Shown here piece after piece: positions 1 to 10,500 of a stretch of 22,675 bases of DNA (its first letter is position 1; every line of letters begins with the position of its first letter). The notes beneath the pieces are model-generated. The model was given only the letters and a program-made list of their open reading frames with translations, did not search any database and was not told where the DNA came from. Made by a program: the position numbers and the translations under genes. The stretch comes from Pelargonium nanum (taxonomy: Eukaryota > Streptophyta > Magnoliopsida > Geraniales > Geraniaceae): positions 1 through 22,675 of the forward strand of contig JAYMTF010001549.1 in assembly GCA_036897485.1 (NCBI GenBank). Direction: 5' to 3'.

Positions 1-3000
1 TAGTGACAGAACAACCTTTGCAAACCAAAGGGTAGCCAAAAGTACGAAAACGAAACTTAAGGGCCCCAAGTGAAAAGGGACCTTACCATAAGGGTGAAAA
101 CTGTAATTACCCCTTCTATTTATGAAAAAAGAAGATACGGAGGGTAATATGGGAAGATGAGTGTAATTGAAGTATTCAAGAGATTATAGTCAACATAACG
201 TGGGTTGACCAAGGCTTCATATCTCCATGATGATATTTATGTTTTATTAATAATACTATCAAAGCTGGAACTAGCTGTATTATATACTCTATACAATTAA
301 AATATGACATACTTGTAATGCAAAATCTTATTATACTATGTTTTTCCTATTAAAAATAAACAAAATTGTGAAGATAATGAAGTTTAATTGTTATAAAATT
401 TATCAGATTAATTAATTTATAGGAAATAGAAATAAAATAGTTCATATCTAATAAATAAGATTCGAGTTTCGCTTGATAGTTAAGAGTCTTTTTATTTGCA
501 CCATTTCGTGTCTATGTTTGTTTGGTTAATTTGTTTGAAATAAATAAGCAGACTTGAAAAGAATAAGTTATTGTGTAAATCTAAAGTTTATTTTTTTAGA
601 ATGTTTTGACTATTTAAATTAATATTATTATCATAAATTGTTGTTGTGACACGATTCAATTAGAACATGTTTTATAGTTAAATAAAAAAAATGTTTACCA
701 AGTTGAAATTGAATTTATTGTACTAATGTATAAACACATGCAAAATAACTAATATATCCCACCCCAAAATTATATTTTACTACTATATTTTTTTTAAAAA
801 AATAACCCTCCAAAAAAAAGGTTAAGGTAGTGAAATGGACCATCCTAACTTCCATAGTTTAAACAACTTGATTAGTGTCCTTAAAGATTGACTTTACTTT
901 TCTTTTTCTAAATATTAAAACAATTAATTAATTAATTTTACTTTTGTGCTAGTAGACGACTTCGAATGGTGATCTGATTGAAGATTTGATTCTCTCCGTG
1001 AAGTAAAAATAAATAAATAAATAAAATCTTTCAAAACTAATGTATTAATTGTGTTGATTATGGTATCCCAATGGATTTAATTATATTAAAGATAACAATT
1101 TTAATTCTTATGGTTCAAGACAAACTCAAGAACTGAGTTGGTCCGTGAACCTGTCTGGTGAGTCATAGTTGATGCTCCTAGAGCTTGTTTGGATCAGTAT
1201 TTTAATAAATTGTTTTAGGTGTATTAGATAGAAAAAATTACAATATTGAAAAGCTCATTTTTTTTTTCTATATACAGATCGACTCATTTCAAATTTGGGT
1301 CACCCAACAGTTGATTGACTTAGTAATCATTTTGATGGTCGACTTTTTAGAGTATGTAAACGATTATATAAAGGTGAGGTCAATCCATATCAAAGATGAG
1401 TCATCCATATTAAATTTGAATTGATATTAGTTTTGTCGTTAATTATAGTGTGGAACCGCATGGGCATTGAAGTCATTACACAACCAACCAAAACTCATGC
1501 GAAAGCCTAAGTAGTTCCGGTGCTCGTGGAGAATGCTCATATGAAAGCTCCTGTGAACAAACACGTTTAAAATATAAAGTTGCATGTCCTTTAACTAAAA
1601 ATCAATTAGTCATTTCACATACGCGTGATTAAATTGAAAAAAGTACGTTGGCAAGTCAAACAAGACTTTACTGCATTTTTTGCGCATCTAATTCTGAACT
1701 TTCTAGTTAGTTTTGTCAAATAGACTATCTCTACTTAATTAATTGAAGTTAAGTAAGTTCTACAATACAAAAATCGGAAACATATATTTACTTTTGGTTT
1801 AAAATTTGTTATAATCTGAAGTAGAATCGGGTGATACAAAAGTAAGATCAACAAAGACACCTTTTGATTATAAAATGAAACACATAATCACTAATTTATT
1901 TAATTCATACACATCTCAATTCCATGCGTGTTCATCACAAAAATCTTCTACTCCTCATTAATTGTTACAATTCAACATATATTATTTAAATTTAAAAGCT
2001 AAAGTTTCGAGAAGGTGGTGACACAGAAGCTTCAAAGCTTATCAAATGATCACAGTTACAGATTGTGGCAATTAAATAAAAAGATATGTTCATATTATTT
2101 AAAACCCAAAAGAAGAAGCACCGCTTAATTATTAAATTAAAAGGGGAGAAAAATCAATGGTGTCTTGTTTTGACATTCGTGTATATATGTATATTATATA
2201 TAAAAAAACAATATTAATACAGCTCAATGAGAATTTTAAACTCAGGTCCACCAAACAACAGTTCTAGAGAATTTGATTCTCATACTTTTTTTTTTTGAGG
2301 AAATTGATTTTCATACTTTGTTTGCCTATAAAACTATAGTCAAAACTCATGATGTTTTCCAAAAATTCAACTATATTGCTTTGTTTCAAAGAAATTCTAG
2401 CTCGTAATCTCGCACAAGTTGACAGTTGTGATGGTTGGAGTTGTAGATGGTTTTGAGTTTCGAAATATGTGCCATGTTTTAGTTTTTTGTTTGAGTACAA
2501 ACATGAGATTTATTTTCGAGTGTTATGTAAATTTCTTCTATCATGTTTGTTATTTAATGAAAAATAAGTACGACGTAGTAACTTCATCATATGAGAGAAA
2601 ATCATTAAAAGTAAGTAAGGTAGGTCCACAACTTTGGTATATTTCATAGGAAGGAAATCAAGTTAGGAGAAAAAACTATGATTTTAGGGCGGACTTTGAG
2701 TTTGGGTAATGTGCATAATAGTGTTTTGTGTGTGTGTGGATAAACGTTGGAGGCTAAAATATGTGCAAAAACGCATTCAAGTCCTCTTCCATAGAAGTGA
2801 ACCTCATCTCTCAGTTGGATTTTGATTGGTGAATGATTTTTATTTTTATTAAATATAAGATGAGAGTCATTTCCTATCTAGTTAAGTTTAGTTGCAAAAA
2901 ATAAAAGCACTTAAGGCCTCTCAAATTTAGAGAGGTTTTATATTGACTCGACTCAAGAGCTATTAATTAGGATTTTTGTTGGGAGGATGTCATCGCTTCC

Positions 3001-3740
3001 CAATAGAATTAGCTTCCCGGAAAGAGGCAACCAGACAAACGCCAGAGGAGGTCAAATTTGGACCCATTATGAAAACACATAAGCAGGCCGCGTGACATTA
3101 AGAGTGAAATGACAACTGTAAAATTGAACATAGCCTCTTACTATGAATCTAGGGAGATGTAAAATGTTAGAATGTATATTCACATTACAACATTCGATGA
3201 GTATTAACTTGTTTTCGGGATCTAATTTAGATATCATGATCAACTATCGAAGAGCTTGAGATGAATGTCTCAAGTCGAGGAAGGAGATATTAAAAGCATT
3301 ATTGGGTAAACACGACGTGAAACGAAGATGATCCCACATGGCGAGTCTTATATGGGGAGAAAGAGCAAACCCCAAATTTTTTAGAAGCAAGTATATACTT
3401 AGGAGACCTGAATCAGTAGTAGTCTTCAACAAGGATGATGACGAAGGGATTCGCTTCCGCACGAGAATCCCGTGGTAGTCCAACTCATAGTCGAACAAAT
3501 TCATTGTACTCATAGATACGAAATGTTTCACATTGGTCAAATTCAAAACATAAAAAGTAGAAGTCATATATTCTGCAAATGCAACAACCAACAAACATCA
3601 AGAAAATCCATGGGCTTGTATATCAAATAATTTCCCCAATCATATTTGTGTGTAGATCGACATCTAAGTGTTAGTCTTTCATTAAGATTCTCTAAAAAAA
3701 AATGAGGCAAACTTCCTCAGCAACTCTACACGTGACTTCA
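1..3740. other. AT-rich intergenic region, no convincing gene
   Basis: Both strands are AT-rich and stop-rich. The longest open frames are a 116-codon minus frame at 3244-3594 and short frames near 2264-2649; none shows a recognisable domain or biased codon use. Simple-sequence tracts are present: an (AATA)n run near 1006-1025, TTAA-rich runs near 922-935, and a T-run near 1259-1268. I see no tRNA, rRNA or clear terminal inverted repeat. The 3180-3600 part is slightly less AT-rich and could be an old repeat, but I cannot name it. Confidence 0.6.
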
Positions 3741-3756
3741 TTTAGGCCTCACAATA

Positions 3757-3868
3757 TGGGCTTGGTTGGGCTTTTCTCTGCCATTTTAAATTACACAAAT
3801 TTCAGGAAGCCCAAACTTTAATGGAGCCCATTATACAAAACTAAGCCCCATTAGCGAATCCAGGCCCA
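3757..3868 (+). promoter_or_regulatory. Cluster of TGGGCY (site II) elements, promoter of the golgin-like gene
   Basis: Five site II type hexamers lie within 112 bp: TGGGCT at 3757-3762 and 3767-3772 on the plus strand, and their reverse complements at 3808-3813, 3825-3830 and 3863-3868. The string GCCCATTATACA occurs twice (about 3826 and 3864), so part of the cluster is a short direct repeat. TGGGCY elements are known TCP-factor binding sites enriched in promoters of housekeeping and growth-related plant genes. They sit just upstream of a CT-rich stretch near 3894-3919 that would suit a transcription start. No strong TATA box is visible, which fits a broadly expressed gene. Assignment to the gene starting at 4533 is inference from position. 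Confidence 0.6.
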
Positions 3869-3893
3869 TTATACACAAATTTCTGATGCTAGG

Positions 3894-4532
3894 CTCTCTC
3901 TTTCAATCTTCATTTTTTACAAACAGCCAAAACATTCTTAGCGTTTCCTCGTTTAGTTTCCTTGCCAATCCGCAGACGTTTCGTCTCAATTTCGCCATAA
4001 CAGCTCGCGTCAGATCTAAGAAACGCTGCAAAATCAAATAGGCTCGCTCTGCAACCACCGCAGCAACCACAAGGTCCAGAACGACGGCGACATCTCATCC
4101 GCAACCTGCAAATTAAGGTCTCCTCTCTCTCCCTCAAACCGACATTACTGCTGTTTCTCGTTGATTCCTGATTCACGCTCTTTCACTTTTCGCTTTTTCT
4201 GCCTCCTCAGCTACGGTATTGTGCTTTATTGTATTGTTTAATGTTTTGAATCGTGATTCGGTTCCTTGTTGGTTGCTGAGAAAATGAGAGAAATAGGAAA
4301 TGAGAGGAATTTGTTTATTCCTATTGAGCCTGATGCAGCTTTTGCTGTTTGGCTAGGTTTACTATTTTTTCTGAATGATTCCGTCATTTCTCCGGTGAGG
4401 ATATACGTATAATTTTTGTTTATTTCATTAATTTCGAGTTTTTGTTTTACTTTTGGGGCCGTGGTGAAGGCGGAGGATCTAATGGTGGATAGGTGGTACT
4501 GATTCGGTTGAGTCGCATACGGAGTGGATCGG
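3894..4532 (+). other. Probable 5' leader of the golgin-like gene, likely with an intron
   Basis: This stretch lies between the TGGGCY cluster and the start codon at 4533. It begins CT-rich, as many plant leaders do, and becomes T-rich and intron-like after about 4216. A good splice donor, CCG|GTGAGG, lies at 4395, and a possible acceptor, GGTGAAG|GCGG, ends at 4469. Another possible donor is near 4216. The exact leader exons cannot be fixed without transcript data. It also contains the upstream ORF described separately. Confidence 0.45.
4284..4412 (+). CDS. Upstream ORF of 42 codons in the leader (uORF candidate)
   Basis: An ATG at 4284 has A at -3 (GAGAAAATGA) and opens a frame of 42 codons ending in TAA at 4410-4412, before the main start at 4533. 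The peptide has a charged N-terminus (MREIGNERN) and a hydrophobic middle, FAVWLGLLFFLNDSVISP. If the donor at 4395 and the acceptor ending at 4469 are used, the reading continues after SP as AEDLMVDRWY and stops at 4500-4502, about 30 bases before the main ATG. In both forms it would be translated ahead of the main ORF and could reduce its translation. I do not recognise the peptide. It may be chance, since AT-rich leaders often hold short ORFs, but its composition looks more protein-like than most such frames. Confidence 0.3.
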   Translation: MREIGNERNLFIPIEPDAAFAVWLGLLFFLNDSVISPVRIYV

Positions 4533-7500
4533 ATGGACAAGAGCAAGAACCGCACCGATCTGCTCGCTGCTGGACGTAAAAAGGTACTTACAATGGTTGA
4601 GGAGATATATTTATGGTTGATTCTGCACTCTGTATAAATTGTTTTTTTTTATTTATTAATTTTTTTTATGGTTTGAAATGATGTTAAATGAGCTAATATG
4701 GAGTTTAGTATTAACTTTTTAATTTGAATATTGTCAGCTTCAACAATATCGACAGAAAAAAGATAATAAAGGCACTAGCAGCCATGCGAAATCCTCAAAG
4801 AAATCTGGTAAATCTGAGAAGCATGAAGGTGACGATGCCACAGCATCCTCTGCTGATAAGACAACAAAATCATTGCCGGTTCCTGAAGGGGAATTAGCAC
4901 CTTCGGCTGATTCTGACCCTGGAATTTCTGCTTCATCAATGTCACATCCCATTAAGAATTCGGAGACGCGTGAGGTTGATGTTGCAACTGTGAATCAACT
5001 CCCAGTTGCCACTAATGAGCCGGAGCCTAATGAGTTGGGGTTTGGTGAACAGAATGCTGATTTCTTTCCCTCAAATGATGCAGAGAGTCGCCAGGCTGTT
5101 GATGTTGGGAGAGTTACATCTCTTGAAACTTCAGAACCAAATTCAGAAGGGGAGATCACAAGTACCGATATTTCCATACCAAATTCAGAAGGGGAGATCA
5201 CACATACTGAAACTTCAGAGGAACCGAATTCAGAAGGGGCGTCAGCTATGACTAATACGAACACTGTGTATAAGGGAGAAGAAGAGTCAATCCCATCACA
5301 GGAAGACATTCCTGACGTGTCACTGATTCAAGCAAGGGAGGATCAGGTAACAAACGTAGGTTGTGCTCTCCTTCTCTTGATGCTAATGTTCTTTATGTAT
5401 ATATAGACAAACACACACACACACACACTCCCTGAATACTATGGAAGTCACGTAACTGCTCAGAATACTGATGTATCGATTAAACATGTGATATAATGAA
5501 ATACTCATTTTTCTCTGGGTAGGGGCAATGCAGGAAGCTGACAGTTCGGGTTTAGAGCAACCTGTTAGAAGCATAGAAACAGGACTTAAAAGAGATGGGA
5601 CATGTCAATTGCCTGAACTCAATTACAATCACGAGACTGTCATGGAGGCAGCTTTTGAGGGGACTAATTCAGAGCAGGGAACCCATGAAGGAAATCAGAC
5701 CTTAGAGGTAGATGATGGATCGACATCTGGCGGTACAACCAATGTTGCAGATGATTTTTCAGCTTCTGATTTGGCTGTGCCTGAGGCAGTTCAAGTTTTG
5801 AATTCTGAAGATATCGTGGTTGGTTTATCCAATGAAGAGAAAGTGAAAGTGCAAACAATGTCTAGCTATAATGAAAATGAAAAGAAAAATGATGTTCAAG
5901 CTGATACAGAGCATGGGCCAATTGCTGACATGCATGATCAGCAATATTTACCTGAGAGATCTTTCATACATGAGGGTAAAAACCACGAAGGTCCTTTTGA
6001 ACCTAAAACGACAATTTCATCCGGGGGATTTGATGATTCTCCTGTTACAGATGTCAGCTCAATCAGCATGTCACAGATTGTACAGATGATAAGGGGGCTT
6101 GGTGAAAATGAGTTTCGGCTTCTGCTCAAGTTGCGAGAATCAGATGCTAATTCAGAGTTTGGAAGTGGTAGTTTGGCTAGACCAGAGCATGGCCTTCAAG
6201 ATTTCTCGGATAGATTCAAACAAGAGTTATTTCTCTCAAATATTTCGAAAGATATTTTTCAATTGCAACTTACCGAACAGTCCGAGCTACAAATGGAGTT
6301 TGATGAGAAGCGTGATCAGTTGGTTGATGAAATATCTGTCCTCCGTGCTTCACTCGATGAAGTTCGTGGAAGGAATTATAGCCTCAGTGAAGAGCTTGCT
6401 CAATGTAGGTCTGACCTCCAGGTAGTTGCCAGTGGGAGGGAGGAACTCCAAAACCAGCTTTGTACAACAGAGGCAAAGGTTCAGGAGTTTTCTGATAGAG
6501 CATGCGAGTTGCAGAATAGTCTGGAAAGGTCACTGGAGGATTTGTCAAGCTTGTCAAAGGAGTTAGCTGACTGCAAGGGCTTGGTTGGCATTTTACAGGC
6601 GGAAAATGATAACATAAACAAGACTCTTGCTTCTGTGACAGAAGATGCAAGGAAACTTGAGGAACAAAAGGAGCATTATCTGCATGAAAATGAGAAACTG
6701 TTGACAGAATTGGCTGAGTGCAAGAATTTGGTGACAGCTGTACAGGCAGAAAATTTCAACTTAATTGGCAGTCTTTCTTCAGTGACAGATCAGAGAAATA
6801 AACTTGAAGAGGAAAAGGAGTGCATTTTCCAGGAAAAGGAGAAAGTATCAGGGGAGTTGGCTGATCTAAAGGTTTCGTTGGAAACTCTCCAGGTGGAAGT
6901 TGCAAGCATAGATGGAAACCTTGCTGTGGCAACTGAGGAGAGAAAGAAGCTTGAAGAGGACAACCTGTCGATTATGCATGAAAATGAGAAACTTTCATCT
7001 GAAGAAGTACTGGTTAGCACTCTACAAGTGGAAAATGATAGCATAAACAAGACTCTTGCTTCTGTGACGGAAGATACAAGGAAACTTGAGGAGCAAAAGG
7101 AGCATTATCTGAATGAAATTGAGAAACTGTTAACAGAGTTGGCTGAGTACAAGAATTTGGTGGCAGCTGTGCAGGCAGAAAATTCCAACTTAAGTGGCAG
7201 TCTTGCTTCAGTGACAGATGAGAAAAATAAGCTTGAAGAGGCAAAGGAATGCATTGTCCAGGAAAAGGAGAAAGTATCAGTGGAATTGGCTAATCTAAAG
7301 GTTTTGTTGGAAGCTCTCCAGGCGGAAGTTGCGAGCATAGATGGAAGCCTTGCTCTGGTAGCTGAGGAGAGAAAGAAGCTAGAAGAGGACAAACTGTCTT
7401 TTGTACATGAAAATGAGAAACTTTCATCTGAAAAACTTGTTATCCAGGAGCAGTTGATTACCGGACAAAAGAATACTGCGCAGGTTGAGGATGACCTAAA

Positions 7501-10500
7501 ACAAGCAAATATGCGCAATGAAGAACTTATAGAGGAGAACTTATCTCTTAGCAGCAGTCTAGACATGCATAAAGCTAAGATTATAGAACTTGCTGACAGG
7601 CAAATCCAAATACCAATTCAAGCTGAGGAAGAAAGGAATCAAGTTGAACCTTCAAAAGAGCAAGGTGGAGGTCATGAAATTGCAATTCATGGTGAAGATT
7701 CTCAACAAATTTATGGGAGGCAAGATGGTGAAGTTCCTTCTCCGGTGCTGGAGAAAACTTTAATAATGGATGCCTCCGTAGGAGTGCCACCAGTTAAGCT
7801 TCCATTATTGGAAGTCTTTGATGATTCTTATGGTCTTTCTGTACTTAAAGGACACTTGAAAGAGGCAGAGGAGACATTGGAGAAGCTTGAAAAGGAAATT
7901 GAGGGCACTCATTCTCATTTGTCAGCTTTAAGTAAGTCAGCCAGCAAGGTTTCTAAACCTGTTGTTTCTAAGTTGATTCAAGCCTTTGAGTCAAAGGTGC
8001 ATCAGGAAGAAATTGAGGTTGAGAAGGCTGTCACCGCATATCAGTCGTCAGCAAATCAATTTTTGTTAACCAGGGAGCTAACCGGAAACTTGAGGGCAGT
8101 GCTCAAGCAGCTGGAGTTGGATGCTGAGAACGCTAGTATACTACTCAAGGGGGAGCGAGATGGTACAGAAGACGCTAGTATCATGTTCAGGGAGCTCAAG
8201 GTTCAGCATGAATCCTTGAAGGAACACTGTGACAACATGGAAGCAACCAATATTGAGCTTGGGGTTCTATACGAAGCAGCAAAACAACATGTCTGCGAAG
8301 TTCAAAGAAAGAATAGCGAGCTTGAGGTGATGTACGAGTCCTTACAGCAAAAAGACGTCAGTCTCAAAGCAGAAAACAGTGAATTGGTCAAAAAGCTGGC
8401 CGAGTATCAATCAAAACTTAGCAGACTGGAGAATCAGTTCCATGACTTACAGAAAAGTTCATATGAGGTGGCTTCGACAATACAAAACCAGTTGGAATCA
8501 GTGCAGAATGAAGCAAATGAGAGGGCAACAACACTTGAGCAAAAGTGGAGTTACATTGTTTCACTGATTGTAGAAAAAATTGGGAAGCTTGGTGTAACTG
8601 TTGAAACATTTTCAAACTATTCAGTTGGCAGTGAGGATGAACTGGAGATAAATAGCTTCGTTAGTGCTTCTGTTGATGCGGCCATCGAAGTTATTGAGGA
8701 TCTGCGGGAGAAACTCAAAGCAGTTCACACCAACTATGAAGCAATGTCTAATTCTTTTAAAGAAGTAAATGAGAAGCTTAATGGTTTGTGTGGAGAGAAA
8801 GAAATGGCTGTCGGTGTATTGCGTAAGATTCATGGTGACCTCTGCAAACTTGTGATTGATTCGCGTGGATCTGCCGAAGAAAGTGAGATGAACATGCAAA
8901 ATTTGGAACAGCTTGATCCTCTTGATCCTATCAATTATGAGACCCTCATGCAACAACTGAGGAAGTTTCTGGGTGAGAAGCTACAACTTGAGTCTGTTAA
9001 CAACAAACTAAATGCTGAGTTGACGAGTAGAACAAAAGATATTGAGGAACTTCACAGAAGATGTCTTGATTCAAATGTCATTGATAAGTTGGTTGGAGAT
9101 GTTGAGGGTGTTGTAAAACTAAAAGATGCTCATGCTGACTCAGATAAACCACCTATTCTACGCTTGGAGTCACTCATCTCATTTCTTGTTGAGAAGTACA
9201 ATGAGACTGATGAGCAAGTGAGCTTGTCTAGAGAAGAGTTTGCATCACGGATGATGGAAATAACTGAGTTACAGGAAATGATACAGCAGTTAAACACCAT
9301 TAACCTTCAGCATGTAAATGAGATTCTTACTCTAAAGGAAAGTTTAAGCCAAGCGGAGGAAGCTGTTTTATCTACACAATCTCAGTTACAGGACAAAGCT
9401 TCAGAACTTGAACAGTCAGAACAGAGAGTATCTTCTATAAGAGAGAAGCTTAGCATAGCTGTTGCTAAAGGGAAAGGTTTGATTGTGCAGCGTGACAGTC
9501 TCAAGCAGTCCCTTGCAGAAAAATCCAGTGAACTGGAGAGGTGCTCACAGGAGTTGCAGTTAAAAGAGACACGGCTTCTTGAGGTAGAATCAAAGCTTAA
9601 GACTTATGCTGAGGCAGGCGAACGTGTGGAAGCTTTAGAATCTGAGCTTTCATACATTCGTAACTCTGCCACTGCCTTAAGAGAATCATTCCTACACAAA
9701 GATTCGATACTCCAGAGAATAGAAGAGATTTTGGAAGACCTAGATCTCCCTGAACATTTTCATTCAAGAGATATAATTGAAAAGGTTGATTGGTTGGCCA
9801 GGTCGGCTGCTGGCAACTCTGCACCTGTGTCCGAATGGGATCAAAAGAGTTCCGGTGGAGGGGGTTCATACTTGGATTCTGGTTTTGTTGTTATGGATGC
9901 TTGGAAGGAAGATGTACAGCCAAACTTAAATGCAGGTGATGATTTGAAAAGAAAATATGAGGAGCTTCAAAGTAAGTTTTTTGGTTTGGCTGAGCAGAAT
10001 GAAATGCTGGAACAATCGTTGATGGAAAGGAACTACTTAGTGCAGAGATGGGAAGAGCTATTAGACAAGATTAATATGCCGTCACACTTGAGATCTGTAG
10101 AGCCAGAGGATAGGATTGAGTGGCTAGGAAGTGCTCTTTCAGAGGCTCTTCACGAGGGAAGTTCTCTCCAGCAGAAGATTGATGAACTTGAAAGCTATTA
10201 TGGATCATTGACTGCTGATTTGGAGGATTCAAGAAGTAAAATAACTGACCTTGTTACTGACCTCCAAGCAGTTGTTACTGAGAGGAATAATCTTTCTGAA
10301 AGATTGGAGAGTCTTAATTATAGTCATGAGAATCTTTCTGCAAAGGCTGTCCAGTTAGAGCTTGATAATGAAAAGCTGCAGAATGAGGTAGCTGTTTTGC
10401 AGGAGAATGTGGCTGAGAAACTTGAGAATGAGAAGGCTACTAAACACATAGAAGATGAGATAAGACGAATGCAGGAACTAGTTAGTGATGCATTGAAGGA

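Noticed and set aside
3244..3594. 116-codon minus-strand ORF in the intergenic region
   Set aside because: No domain, no signal peptide, no clear promoter; length is compatible with chance or an old repeat.
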